From positions 475,603 to 539,602 of the forward strand of contig NZ_JQZV01000013.1 in assembly GCF_000769115.1 (NCBI RefSeq): a DNA stretch of 64,000 bases, written 5' to 3'. Origin of the DNA: Porphyromonas canoris (GTDB lineage Bacteria; Bacteroidota; Bacteroidia; Bacteroidales; Porphyromonadaceae). The notes under the pieces were generated by a model. That model was given only the letters and a program-made list of their open reading frames with translations, made no database searches and was not told the DNA's origin. The stretch's first letter is position 1. Each line of letters starts with the position of its first letter. Positions 15,773-25,328 of this stretch are shown here, piece by piece. The position numbers and the translations under genes are program-made.

Positions 15773-17644
15773 CTAACTTTGCTCTATCTCACTCAGTTCC
15801 ATCCATCGCAATGTCTTTTCGTCTATCTCGTCGGATAATTCCGGAAGACGTATGGAGTGCTTCGTGAGAGTATCAATATCCAATGTTCCACTGCAAAGAG
15901 CTGTTTCTATCTCTTCTTTTTCGGATTCGAGAGCGGCAATCTCTGTTTCCAGTCTTTCCAGCTCTTTCTTTTCGTTATAGGAGAGCTTGCGCTTATCGTT
16001 CAGGCGGATGCGTGCGACTTTTTCTTCTTTCGGCTTGGTGTTTTCTTTCTCGTGCTGTTTGCGGGCTTCCTGCCACTCCCGATACTGTGTGTAGTTGCCC
16101 GGAAAGTCTCGAATGTCTCCCTGACCGTTGAATACCATCAGGTGATCTACCACTTTGTCCATGAAATATCTGTCGTGAGAGACCACGATGACACAGCCTT
16201 TGAACTCACGGAGATACTCTTCGAGGATGTTGAGTGTCATGATGTCGAGATCGTTCGTAGGCTCATCCAGTATGAGGAAGTTGGGATTACGCATCAGCAC
16301 GGTACAGAGATAGAGTCTTCTTTTTTCTCCTCCACTCAGCTTGTGTACATAGCTGTGCTGCGCTTCGGGAGAGAAGAGAAAGTGTTGTAGAAACTGAGAG
16401 GCGGTGAGATGCTTCCCGTTGCCCAACTCTATCACTTCGGCTATCTCCTGAATGACGTCTATCACCTTCATCTCTTCGTTGAAAGAGAGTCCGGCTTGAG
16501 AGTAGTACCCGAATCTGACGGTCTCGCCTATCTCTAAACTACCGCTGTCCGGCAAGATCTCTCCCAAGAGAATTTTGAGAAATGTGGACTTTCCCGTTCC
16601 GTTGTTGCCGACAATGCCGAGCTTTTCATAGCGGGCAAAGATGTAGGAGAACCGGTCAAGTATGATGCGGTCTCCGAATCTTTTGCAGAGATTTTCTGCT
16701 TCAAAGATTTTACTGCCGATATAAGAGGCTTTCACTGAGAGCTTTACTTCTTCGTTTTGGAAGCGTTGCTTTGCCACTTTTTCCAGCTCGTAGAATGCTT
16801 CTTCGCGGTATCTTGCTTTGTGTCCTCTGGCTTGAGGCATTCGTCTCATCCACTCCAGCTCGGTGCGGTAGAGGTTGTTGGCTCGCTCTATCTCTGCACT
16901 TTTTGCTTCCATGCGCTCTTCTCTCTTTTCGAGATAATAGCTGTAATTGCCTTTGTATTGGTAGAGCTGCTTGTGGTCTATCTCTATGATTTCGGAGCAG
17001 ACCCTGTCCAGAAAATATCTGTCGTGCGTTACCATGAGCAGACTGATGCGTGTCCGTGAGAGGTGATTCTCCAACCATTCCGTCATTTCAAGGTCCAAAT
17101 GGTTGGTCGGCTCGTCCAAAAAGAGCAGATCCGGCTCTGTGATAAGGACATTGGCAAGGGCTACACGCTTGAGCTGACCGCCGGAAAGTGTTCCGATCTT
17201 TTGGTCAAGATCGGTGATTTTAAGCTGCGAAAGTATCTGCTTGGCTTGTTGCTCGTACTCCCAAGCCCCTGCGGCATCCATCCGTGATAGCAGCTCCTCC
17301 ATTCCGGGATGCCCTTTTGTCTGCATGCAATGCTCATATTCGCGGATGAGGTTCACCGTTTCGTTGCCGTGCATGAAGCATGCTTCCAATACGGTAAGGT
17401 CTGCCGGGTAGTGCGGATCTTGCTCCAAGTATCCTACACGAAGATCGTTCCGATAGGTAATATTCCCGCTATCGTAGCCCTCTTTACCTGCCAAAATATT
17501 CATCAGAGTAGTCTTCCCTGTTCCGTTTTTTGCAATCAGCCCTATGCGTTGCCCTTCGGCAATGCCAAAAGAGATGTCCTGAAAGAGCAACAGACTGCCG
17601 AAAGACTTGGTGAGATCTTCTACTTGTAGGTACGGATTTGCCAT
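15773..17644 (-). CDS. uup: ABC-F family ATPase, Uup type
   Basis: Soluble twin-cassette ATPase of 623 residues without membrane segments. Cassette 1 has Walker A in AKNGTGKTTL (about 38-47), signature LSGGQLKRVALA and Walker B LLFLDEPTNHLD. Cassette 2 has GNNGTGKSTFL, LSGGEKRRLYL and LILDEPTNDLD. The linker between cassettes is charged and arginine-rich, and the C-terminus (about 530-623) is a coiled coil, which is the Uup feature. ABC-F proteins act on ribosomes or, for Uup, possibly on branched DNA. Uup is preferred over other ABC-F members because of the C-terminal coiled coil. Gap to rodA is 53 bases, so it could be the last gene of the cell-shape operon. Confidence 0.88.
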   Translation of the reverse strand: MANPYLQVEDLTKSFGSLLLFQDISFGIAEGQRIGLIAKNGTGKTTLMNILAGKEGYDSGNITYRNDLRVGYLEQDPHYPADLTVLEACFMHGNETVNLIREYEHCMQTKGHPGMEELLSRMDAAGAWEYEQQAKQILSQLKITDLDQKIGTLSGGQLKRVALANVLITEPDLLFLDEPTNHLDLEMTEWLENHLSRTRISLLMVTHDRYFLDRVCSEIIEIDHKQLYQYKGNYSYYLEKREERMEAKSAEIERANNLYRTELEWMRRMPQARGHKARYREEAFYELEKVAKQRFQNEEVKLSVKASYIGSKIFEAENLCKRFGDRIILDRFSYIFARYEKLGIVGNNGTGKSTFLKILLGEILPDSGSLEIGETVRFGYYSQAGLSFNEEMKVIDVIQEIAEVIELGNGKHLTASQFLQHFLFSPEAQHSYVHKLSGGEKRRLYLCTVLMRNPNFLILDEPTNDLDIMTLNILEEYLREFKGCVIVVSHDRYFMDKVVDHLMVFNGQGDIRDFPGNYTQYREWQEARKQHEKENTKPKEEKVARIRLNDKRKLSYNEKKELERLETEIAALESEKEEIETALCSGTLDIDTLTKHSIRLPELSDEIDEKTLRWMELSEIEQS

Positions 17645-17697
17645 TTTGAGTATCGTATTTATTGGATCTTTAGAGGGTAAAAAGAGTTGAAAGCGTA

Positions 17698-19140
17698 TCA
17701 GTGAGGCTTGTTTGCCGAGTCTATCTTAAGGAGAAGAAAGATGAGCAAAGAGAAGCTGAGCATGGAGGAGCCTCCATAACTGAAGAACGGAAGGGGAATG
17801 CCTATGACGGGAGTGATGCCGAGAACCATGCCGATATTGATAACAATATGTATGATAAAGAATGATGCCACAGAATAGCCGTAGACCCTGCCATATATAG
17901 TGGATTGACGATCTGCCACTATCAGCAACCGCCAAACCAAAAACAGGAAGAGGAGAAGTACGGCAGATGCTCCCACAAATCCTTGTTCCTCTCCGATGGT
18001 AGAGAAGATAAAGTCTGTCTCCTGCTCCGGTACGTATTTCAGCTTGGTTTGTGTTCCGTTGTGAAATCCTTTGCCCAAGAGTCCTCCGGAGCCGATAGCT
18101 ATCTTGGACTGATTGACATTATATCCAATCCCTTTCGGATCGTCTTCCATCCCCAACGAACTGCGAATACGGATCTGCTGGTGAGGCTGGAGGATATTGT
18201 AAAAGAAGTAATCGACACTCGAATATATGGCAACGGAAGAGAGCATGAAGCCGACAATGAGCAGGCTTGGAAGATGTCTGCGAAAGAGATAGTTCAGGCC
18301 TCCGATGATGGCGAATATGATACCGGAAGAGATCGGAACCCATGCCCAGTTTACAGGCATAAAGAAAGAGGCGATGCCGAAACCGATAGCCGCAACAACC
18401 GGAATGCCAAGGCACAGTATCCATAGTCTTCTTACTCGTACATAGCGAAGAGCCAGGATGGCAGATACAATATACAAGAGTGAAAAACAGAAGAGAAGAC
18501 CAAGATAGGTGCCACCTATATTTTCTCCCGAAAAGCGGATAGACAATATCACGAAAGAGGCAACGAACGTGATGAGAAGAAGGTAAAGAGCACTTAACCC
18601 TTCACGATAAAAGACAAGAATGAGTCCGAAGAAAGCCACGGCAGAGCCGGTTTCATTCTGTCCGATGATTAAAAGAATCGGGGCAAAAACAATGAGGACT
18701 GCCACAAAAAACTCTTTTCTGCTGCGGAGATCGAATTCGTATCTTGCCATCCATGCTGCCAATGCCATCGCTGTAACCATCTTGCTAAACTCCGCAGGCT
18801 GTATCCGAAACGAACCGATGGCAATCCATGAACGAGAACCCTTAATTTCCGGAGCTATAAATATGGTGAGCAGCAGCACAAAAAGCATCAGGACATAGAG
18901 ATAGAAAGAAGAGGACTTGATCAGATTCAGATCTATAAACATCAATGCTCCGCCTATGAGCAGAGTTGCTCCTATCCAAATCAGCTGCGCTCCTGCTCTG
19001 CCGCTGAAATCCAACAGTGGAGCATTGTCCATCTCATAGGTAGCAGAGGCTATGGTAAACCATCCCACAGCCACAAGCAGTATATATACAAGCAGAGTGA
19101 TATAGTCCAGCTGCTTAAAGGGATTTATTTTGTCCTCCAT
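17698..19140 (-). CDS. rodA: Rod-shape SEDS peptidoglycan polymerase RodA
   Basis: Polytopic membrane protein of 480 residues with about ten hydrophobic segments. RodA polymerises lipid II glycan strands during elongation together with the transpeptidase PBP2. The SEDS signature is seen in GSGGLLGKGF and VPEQETDFIFSTIGEEQGF, whose aspartate is the catalytic residue in the family, and the C-terminal GITPVIGIPLPFFSYGGSS. The protein is longer than the E. coli form (370 residues) owing to extra sequence in the middle, as in other Bacteroidota. The start overlaps the end of mrdA by 26 bases, indicating translational coupling. Confidence 0.95.
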   Translation of the reverse strand: MEDKINPFKQLDYITLLVYILLVAVGWFTIASATYEMDNAPLLDFSGRAGAQLIWIGATLLIGGALMFIDLNLIKSSSFYLYVLMLFVLLLTIFIAPEIKGSRSWIAIGSFRIQPAEFSKMVTAMALAAWMARYEFDLRSRKEFFVAVLIVFAPILLIIGQNETGSAVAFFGLILVFYREGLSALYLLLITFVASFVILSIRFSGENIGGTYLGLLFCFSLLYIVSAILALRYVRVRRLWILCLGIPVVAAIGFGIASFFMPVNWAWVPISSGIIFAIIGGLNYLFRRHLPSLLIVGFMLSSVAIYSSVDYFFYNILQPHQQIRIRSSLGMEDDPKGIGYNVNQSKIAIGSGGLLGKGFHNGTQTKLKYVPEQETDFIFSTIGEEQGFVGASAVLLLFLFLVWRLLIVADRQSTIYGRVYGYSVASFFIIHIVINIGMVLGITPVIGIPLPFFSYGGSSMLSFSLLIFLLLKIDSANKPH

Positions 19141-20998
19141 ATTCCGGGTGTATTGGGATGAGTTGTGTAGAGAGCATCTTTTGTTCGTATGCTTTACCGT
19201 CAGGGCTTAGCTCTTCATCGGGTTTAAGATACTTCTCCATCATAAGTCGGGCTATCGGTACGGCAAAAGATGCTCCAAAGCCGGCATTTTCGACATAGAC
19301 GCAGATCGCAATCTTGGGAGCGTTTCTCGGGGCATATCCCATAAATATGGAGTGGTCTTCTCCATGGGCATTCTCTGCTGTCCCGGTCTTGCCACATACT
19401 TCGATGCCCGGTATTGCTGCTTTTCTGCACGTACCTCCGGTTACTGCTGCCGCCATTCCCTGATCAAGATATTGGAAGATGCCCACCGGCATCTTGGTAC
19501 TTCTTCTTTCTACATGAAGCGTATCAGCAGGCAATCCATCTATGCGTTCGACAAGATGAGGAGTATAGAAATGTCCTTTGTTGGCAATGATTGTGGCTAA
19601 ATTGGCTATTTGTAGTGGAGTGGTAAGTATCTCACCTTGTCCAATGGAGATAGAGATAATGGAGGATGAGTTCCACTGTTTCTTGAAAATATTATCGTAG
19701 ACCTGACTATTGGGTATATATCCTCTTTTCTCTCCGGGCAGATCCACTTTTAGAGGATAACCGAATCCCATTGCAACCATGTGATCTTTCCAAATGTCGA
19801 AGCTGTTTTGGATAGATCCATACTTGGATTTGTTTTCCAACATCGCTCGCAGCCCCCAACAGAAAAAGGCATTACATGAAGTCGCGATAGCCGGAACTAT
19901 ACTCAAGGGAGAGCCATGAGGGTGGCATTTGGGGCGTCCGCCGAGCAAAGGATAACCGCCATGACAGCTGTAAACGGTGTTAGGCGTGATGACATTCTCA
20001 GCCAAAAAGACTGCTCCCTGTGCCAGTTTGAAGGTAGATCCGGGAGGATAAGTTCCCATAATCGCTCTATTAAAGAGCGGCTTATGAGTATCTTTGGCTA
20101 ACAGATTGTGATTCTTACCTCTCTCTTTGCCTACAAGCATACCGGGGTTGAAGGATGGAGCCGAAACCATACAGCGTACAAGCCCTGTCTCAGGCTCGAT
20201 CATTACTATTGCTCCTCGCTTTCCCAGCATCAGTTTCTCGCCGTATGCTTGGAGTTCTATATCGAGTCCGAGATGCAGGTCATGCCCTGAGACCACCTCT
20301 TTATCCAACTCCCCGTTTTTATATTTCCCTTGTATGCGACCTTTGGAGTCTCTAAGAAGAACTTCTACTCCTTTTATGCCTCTCAGTATTTTCTCATAGC
20401 TCGCCTCCAATCCGGTACGACCGGAATAGTCTCCCGGAATATAGTAGGGGTCTCGCTCTATATCTTCGGGTTGAACTTCGCCTATGGAGCCAAGAATGAG
20501 AGCGGCAACAGGCTGATTGTAATCTCGAACGGTACGACTCTCTATACTGAATCCGGGAAAACGATACAGCTTTTCTTGTAGCAGCGCAACCTCTTGATCC
20601 GAGATTTGTGAGATAAGGAGCTGAGGAAGAAAAGGGGTATAACCTCTGTTTTTTTTCTTATCTCGGATCTCCACAAAACGTTGAGCAATATACTCCGGCT
20701 CGACATTCAGTATCCGTGCAAGCTCCAACGTATCGAAAGGAGTAACCTCTTTGGTTACAACCATGATATTCGATGAGGACTTATTATACACCACAAGCTT
20801 TCCTTTGGCATCGTATATCATTCCACGCGACGGGTGGATTATCTTTTCGTAGAAAGCATTACCGTCTGCTTTTATCTTGTACTCATCGGAGAGAAGCTGC
20901 AGATAAAACAGACGATATATAAAGAACAGGATGACCAGAGTAAACCCCAGCCCTATGTACACCTTACGGATGGCAAATCTGGGATTTGACTTTCTCAT
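19115..20998 (-). CDS. mrdA: Penicillin-binding protein 2 (elongation transpeptidase)
   Basis: Class B PBP of 627 residues that cross-links peptidoglycan in the elongasome. An N-terminal membrane anchor (about 12-36) is followed by the dimerisation domain and the transpeptidase domain with the three active-site motifs: STFK (about 321-324, PPGSTFKLA), SCN (ATSCNAFF) and KTG (CGKTGTAE). It overlaps rodA at its end and mreD at its start (4 bases), so the genes are translationally coupled. The size is normal. Target of beta-lactams by family knowledge. Confidence 0.96.
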   Translation of the reverse strand: MRKSNPRFAIRKVYIGLGFTLVILFFIYRLFYLQLLSDEYKIKADGNAFYEKIIHPSRGMIYDAKGKLVVYNKSSSNIMVVTKEVTPFDTLELARILNVEPEYIAQRFVEIRDKKKNRGYTPFLPQLLISQISDQEVALLQEKLYRFPGFSIESRTVRDYNQPVAALILGSIGEVQPEDIERDPYYIPGDYSGRTGLEASYEKILRGIKGVEVLLRDSKGRIQGKYKNGELDKEVVSGHDLHLGLDIELQAYGEKLMLGKRGAIVMIEPETGLVRCMVSAPSFNPGMLVGKERGKNHNLLAKDTHKPLFNRAIMGTYPPGSTFKLAQGAVFLAENVITPNTVYSCHGGYPLLGGRPKCHPHGSPLSIVPAIATSCNAFFCWGLRAMLENKSKYGSIQNSFDIWKDHMVAMGFGYPLKVDLPGEKRGYIPNSQVYDNIFKKQWNSSSIISISIGQGEILTTPLQIANLATIIANKGHFYTPHLVERIDGLPADTLHVERRSTKMPVGIFQYLDQGMAAAVTGGTCRKAAIPGIEVCGKTGTAENAHGEDHSIFMGYAPRNAPKIAICVYVENAGFGASFAVPIARLMMEKYLKPDEELSPDGKAYEQKMLSTQLIPIHPEYGGQNKSL

Positions 20999-21516
20999 TT
21001 CAGCTTGTTAGCTCTGGTATTGAAGTAGTGGAAGATAAGAGTAACGAGAATACTCAGAAGTGATGTCCCTATAATATAGGGCGGCAGATGGGAAAACATG
21101 TAGACAGAGAATGCTTCCGTAAAAAGGGTGAGAGACACAAGCAGAGTAACAAAGAAGAGAAGGTATAAAAGATACCCCGTCAGCTTTAAGCTTTTTGTAT
21201 CAGGCCTTCCTGTCCCTTCTTCCAACTCCTCTTCATCCATAAAGATGAGCAGGAACGGTCTGCGCAGAAATGCCACAATGGTTGCGGCAAACATGTTTAT
21301 CCCCATGGTATTCATGAATACATCCAACAGCAGTCCGGCAAGAGAAGCTGAAAGGATAATGCTCCAGCGCGGTAGTTTTACACTGGCCGAGAATATGGGA
21401 TAGAGATAGACCAAAGGGAGTGCATACTGATACACTCTGATATGATTGAAGAACAGAGCTTGAAGCAGCACAAACAGCAGCAGCTGAAGAAGCAGAAGTG
21501 AGATTTTTCGCCACAT
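20995..21516 (-). CDS. mreD: Rod-shape protein MreD
   Basis: Small membrane protein of 173 residues with about five hydrophobic segments (starting at residues 6, 28, 52, 107 and 141 approximately). Sequence conservation of MreD is weak, so the call rests on size, topology and position between mreC and mrdA. It belongs to the elongasome scaffold with MreB and MreC. The gap to mreC is 18 bases; it overlaps mrdA by 4 bases. Confidence 0.88.
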   Translation of the reverse strand: MWRKISLLLLQLLLFVLLQALFFNHIRVYQYALPLVYLYPIFSASVKLPRWSIILSASLAGLLLDVFMNTMGINMFAATIVAFLRRPFLLIFMDEEELEEGTGRPDTKSLKLTGYLLYLLFFVTLLVSLTLFTEAFSVYMFSHLPPYIIGTSLLSILVTLIFHYFNTRANKLK

Positions 21517-21534
21517 TTCACGAAAAGCTTTATC

Positions 21535-22386
21535 CTATTTGATAGAAACCTTATCCAGGCTATCCCTCTCAAACTTGTGTATATTCTCCACCATATATAC
21601 GTATCGGAGTCTCTCGAAATCGGTAGCCAACTTTACCCGAAGAGATAGGAAGTTGTCATCCGTGGACTTGGTCTCTCCCTCCACGATACCGACAAAGAGA
21701 CCTTTCGGAAAGATTGTGGAGTAACCACTTGTCAGCACCGTATCTCCGGGTGTATAGGAAAGATGTTTGGGCAATCTGGTAAGCACGGAGTGTGTCAAAT
21801 CTTCTCCATCCCATTGAAGACTACCCAAATACTCCTGATTGGAAAGTTTACAACTCAGAGAGAAAGAGTTATTGATCAAAGGAAGTACTTTGGAAAAATG
21901 TGTTCCAACAGCCACAACAGATCCCACAACTCCCTTGGTTGAAAGAACGCCCATATCGAGTTTGACCCCATCCCGACTACCTTTATTTATTGTAAGATAG
22001 ATTGTCTTGGTGAGGTTTGTATGCCCCACCACTTCGGCAACAGAGTACTCAAAATCGGATGCCGGATTCTCTTCCGTTGCAAAGACCGTATTATACGAAA
22101 GGCTGTCTACCTTATATCGCTCTATGGTTGCATTCAGTTTCAGCAGCTCTTTCTCCAGTTCAGCATTGGAACGCATCAGCTCCAAGTTTGCATCATGCAG
22201 CCCTCTATACTTATCGAACTCCCCTTTATAAGACATGACATACCCTACCAGCCGGTTAGATGTGCCGAAGAGAACACTTCCGTGGTAGTTGTTTCTGTTA
22301 TACATCAACGTCACTGCTATGATCTCAAGAAGAACAAACAGCAAGACATGTATATTTCTCCTTAGGAGTTCAAAGAGTTTATGCAC
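21535..22386 (-). CDS. mreC: Rod-shape determining protein MreC
   Basis: Protein of 283 residues: one N-terminal membrane segment (about 12-27), a periplasmic coiled coil (about 65-95) and a beta-rich C-terminal domain with TINKGSRDGVKLDMGVLS and GYSTIFPKGLFVGIV, both typical of MreC. It links MreB in the cytoplasm with PBP2. Its gene follows mreB after 24 bases and precedes mreD, the canonical order. Confidence 0.95.
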   Translation of the reverse strand: MHKLFELLRRNIHVLLFVLLEIIAVTLMYNRNNYHGSVLFGTSNRLVGYVMSYKGEFDKYRGLHDANLELMRSNAELEKELLKLNATIERYKVDSLSYNTVFATEENPASDFEYSVAEVVGHTNLTKTIYLTINKGSRDGVKLDMGVLSTKGVVGSVVAVGTHFSKVLPLINNSFSLSCKLSNQEYLGSLQWDGEDLTHSVLTRLPKHLSYTPGDTVLTSGYSTIFPKGLFVGIVEGETKSTDDNFLSLRVKLATDFERLRYVYMVENIHKFERDSLDKVSIK

Positions 22387-22410
22387 TTCGGAGCAGAGGC
22401 TTTATTCCGC

Positions 22411-23430
22411 TTACTTTATAAGCAGTCTGTATTTGCTTGTGTTCTTAAGAGCTTCGTATGTCCCCATGGAAACCATGTGAAGAGGATCTTCCGCCACATG
22501 GAAAGGTATCTTGAACTTGTTGGAGAAACGTTTGTCCAATCCCTTGATAAGAGCACCACCGCCTGCAAGATAGACTCCGTTGCGAACGATGTCTGCATAC
22601 AGCTCAGGCGCAGTGTTGTCAAGAGCATTCTCTATGGCGGTTTCTATTTTCAGTATGGACTTTTCCCAACATTCGGCAATATCCTTGTGGCTCACCTTTA
22701 TGATCTTCGGAAGTATGCCTACCTGATCTTGTCCGCACACCTCAAACTCTTCGGGCGGATTTTCAAGGTTGATCAAAGCAGAGCCGACACTCTTCTTGAT
22801 CTGTTCTGCCGTACGTTCACCTATCCTCATATTGTGTTCCGTCTTCATGAAGTTCACTATATCGTTCGTGAGCTCATCACCGGCAACCTTTATGGACTTA
22901 TTGGAAACGATACCACCGAGAGATATTACGGCAATTTCGGTAGTACCCCCACCTATATCCACTACCATGTTACCCATCGGATCCAGAACGTTCAGTCCTA
23001 TTCCTATTGCTGCTGCCATTGGTTCGTGTATCAGATACACCTCATTGGCGCCGGCTTTCTCTGCAGCCTCCTTTACGGCTCGGACCTCCACGTCGGTACT
23101 GCCGGAAGGGATACAGATGACGATCTTCAAAGATCTTGGAAGAAATCCTCTTCCCGGAATAGCCTTTCTGATCAGTTCGCGTATCATCACCTGACACGCT
23201 TCCAAGTCTGCCACCACACCGTCTCTCAAGGGACGAATGGAACGCAGATCGTTATTCTCCTTTTCAAAGTTGCTGTAAGCCATATCTCCCACAGCCTCCA
23301 CTTTGTCTGTCTTCTTATTGATCGTGACATAGGAGGGCTGATCCACCACCACCTTTCCATCATGAATGATGACGGTATTAGCAGTCCCCAAGTCCATAGC
23401 CAACTCATGTTTGAATGAAAAAAAGCCCAT
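22411..23430 (-). CDS. mreB: Actin-like cell-shape protein MreB
   Basis: Actin-family ATPase of 339 residues that forms membrane-bound filaments and guides lateral wall synthesis. The phosphate-1 motif DLGTANTVI is near residue 12, phosphate-2 appears as VVDIGGGTTEIAVIS, and the adenosine motif as VYLAGGGALIKGLD. Length is close to the 330-347 usual for MreB. It lies 42 bases after purH and is first of the mre-mrdA-rodA run; it may be expressed from the purH promoter. Many Porphyromonas are short rods or coccobacilli, for which a complete elongasome is expected. Confidence 0.96.
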   Translation of the reverse strand: MGFFSFKHELAMDLGTANTVIIHDGKVVVDQPSYVTINKKTDKVEAVGDMAYSNFEKENNDLRSIRPLRDGVVADLEACQVMIRELIRKAIPGRGFLPRSLKIVICIPSGSTDVEVRAVKEAAEKAGANEVYLIHEPMAAAIGIGLNVLDPMGNMVVDIGGGTTEIAVISLGGIVSNKSIKVAGDELTNDIVNFMKTEHNMRIGERTAEQIKKSVGSALINLENPPEEFEVCGQDQVGILPKIIKVSHKDIAECWEKSILKIETAIENALDNTAPELYADIVRNGVYLAGGGALIKGLDKRFSNKFKIPFHVAEDPLHMVSMGTYEALKNTSKYRLLIK

Positions 23431-23472
23431 ATCTTTTCTCTGTGTCTGTGTATTCTTGTTATTCTTTTCCTT

Positions 23473-24984
23473 TTAATGCTTGAAATGCCTTGTTCCGGTA
23501 AAGCACATGGCTATACCGAAGTTGTTGCAGGCAGCCACCGACTCTTCGTCTCTGACAGAGCCTCCGGGTTGTATGATTGCTGTTATGCCGGCTTTGTGAG
23601 CCTCTTCCACGCAGTCGCTAAACGGAAAGAACGCATCCGAAGCCAGTACAGCCCCTTGCAAAGAGAAGCCGAAGCGCTCCGCTTTCTCTATTGCCTGTTT
23701 CAGCGAATCTATTCTTGAAGTTTGTCCGACACCTGCGGCATACAGCTGTCCGTCTTTAGCCAAAACTATTGCATTGCTCTTACAGTGCTTAACAATCTTG
23801 TTGGCAAAGAGCATATCCCTTATTTCCGCTTCCGTCGGTTGCTTCTCTGTTACGGTCCTGCAATCTTCTTCGCTTTGAGAAGAGCAGTTTCTCTCTTGTA
23901 CGAGAGTACCATTGAGGCAGGTGCGAAGCAGATGGTCTTGAAGCGTAGAGTGTTCTTTGCGTTCCAAAATGATTCTGTTCTTTTTCTCCCTAAGAGTGTT
24001 CAGAGCCTCTTCGGAGTATTTGGGAGCAACGATCACCTCAAAAAAGAGTTTGCCTATCTCCTCTGCGGCGGAGAGGTCTACCTCTCTGTTGGTTACGAGT
24101 ATGCCTCCGAATGCAGAGAGCGGATCGCAAGAGAGTGCTCTCATATAGGCATCTCTGACATTTTCGCCTGTTGCCAATCCGCAGGGGTTATTGTGTTTCA
24201 GTATGGCAAAAGCCGGTTCTGCACTGAACTCCTCTATGATCCCGACAGCAGCATCTATGTCGAGAAGATTATTGTAGGACAACTCTTTCCCGTTGTGTTT
24301 GGTAAAAAACGCATCAATATCTCCTCTAAAGCTCGCCTTTTGATGAGGGTTCTCTCCATATCTCAAAGGCATGGACTCCTCAACGCTTTCCCCTGCGAGG
24401 TAAGACGCAATGGCTCCATCATACATGGCAGAGAGCTTAAACCCTTCTGTTGCCAGGGCACGTCTCTCCTCTTCCGAGGTTATGCCGCCACGTTCAAGGA
24501 TGCCTTCTATCGTCTTGTAGTGTGCTATCGAAGGGCAGAGTACGACATCCGCATAGTTTTTTGCAGCAGCCCGTATCAAAGAGATACCGCCTATGTCTAT
24601 CTTCTCTATGATGGCTTGATGCTCCGCACCGCTCTTTACCGTATCGACAAACGGATAGAGATCCACGATCACCAGATCTATGTGCGGGATCTGGTACATT
24701 GCACACTGCTTGTCATCATCGGCATTGGAACGTCTTGCCAGTATCCCACCCATAATGCTTGGGTGAAGAGTCTTCACTCGTCCGCCAAAGATCGAGGGGT
24801 AATTGGTCAACTCTTCCACCGGAGTGCAGGAATAGCCCAAGCGTTTGATATACTCCTCCGTTCCCCCTGTGGAGACGATCTCTATATCGAGAGCGTTCAG
24901 CTTGGCGAGAATGACATCCAAGTGATCCTTGTGATACACCGATATCAGTGCCTTCTTGATTTTTCTTGCGTTCTTTACTTCCAT
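23473..24984 (-). CDS. purH: Bifunctional AICAR formyltransferase / IMP cyclohydrolase
   Basis: Last two steps of purine synthesis, 503 residues. The N-terminal cyclohydrolase domain has GGRVKTLHPSIMGGIL, and the C-terminal formyltransferase domain has AILKHNNPCGLA. ATG 24984 (MEVKNARKIKKALIS) is chosen over the longer frame starting at 25032: a consensus promoter at 25032-25061 would place its -7 box on the longer start codon, so the longer form would not be transcribed. It is first in the run purH-mreB-mreC-mreD-mrdA-rodA. Confidence 0.95.
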   Translation of the reverse strand: MEVKNARKIKKALISVYHKDHLDVILAKLNALDIEIVSTGGTEEYIKRLGYSCTPVEELTNYPSIFGGRVKTLHPSIMGGILARRSNADDDKQCAMYQIPHIDLVIVDLYPFVDTVKSGAEHQAIIEKIDIGGISLIRAAAKNYADVVLCPSIAHYKTIEGILERGGITSEEERRALATEGFKLSAMYDGAIASYLAGESVEESMPLRYGENPHQKASFRGDIDAFFTKHNGKELSYNNLLDIDAAVGIIEEFSAEPAFAILKHNNPCGLATGENVRDAYMRALSCDPLSAFGGILVTNREVDLSAAEEIGKLFFEVIVAPKYSEEALNTLREKKNRIILERKEHSTLQDHLLRTCLNGTLVQERNCSSQSEEDCRTVTEKQPTEAEIRDMLFANKIVKHCKSNAIVLAKDGQLYAAGVGQTSRIDSLKQAIEKAERFGFSLQGAVLASDAFFPFSDCVEEAHKAGITAIIQPGGSVRDEESVAACNNFGIAMCFTGTRHFKH

Positions 24985-25031
24985 CTGTTCTGTGTACGGT
25001 ATCGGGATAAACTTTTCTTTTATCTGAACCA

Positions 25032-25061
25032 CAAATATAGCTATTTATCAGCAGAGTTCAA
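25032..25061 (-). promoter_or_regulatory. Bacteroides-type promoter of purH-mre operon
   Basis: On the minus strand TTG (25059-25061), a 19-base spacer and TATATTTG (25032-25039) match the Bacteroides consensus. Transcription would begin near 25025, about 40 bases upstream of the chosen purH start at 24984. Confidence 0.75.
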
Positions 25062-25265
25062 CACCGAATAAACACTAAATACCATTCAAAAGAGAGGGGT
25101 GAAAACGCTTATTATCCTAAGAGATCTTAACGATGCCCAATAATGGCTTGAGCAGATCTGTTTTTTGATGAAAAGAGATCCCTGTAATCGTATCACGATA
25201 CCCCTAAAACAGGTCAAAATCTTTACTCTGAATGGTATAAAGTGCAGTAGTCGGAAAAATATTTT

Positions 25266-25273
25266 TACCTTTG
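25266..25273 (+). promoter_or_regulatory. Candidate -7 box for the small acidic protein gene
   Basis: TACCTTTG matches TAnnTTTG, 55 bases before the ATG at 25329. A spaced TTG is not visible. Confidence 0.45.
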
Positions 25274-25328
25274 TCTTGTACAAAATATCGTAAATAACGA
25301 GAGACAACCATCCCAATACGAGTAAAAT

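Noticed and set aside
22381-23418. 345-codon plus-strand frame opposite mreB
   Set aside because: Shadow of mreB, no recognisable domain.
23722-25071. 449-codon plus-strand frame opposite purH
   Set aside because: Shadow of purH, with unusual residue composition and no start signals.
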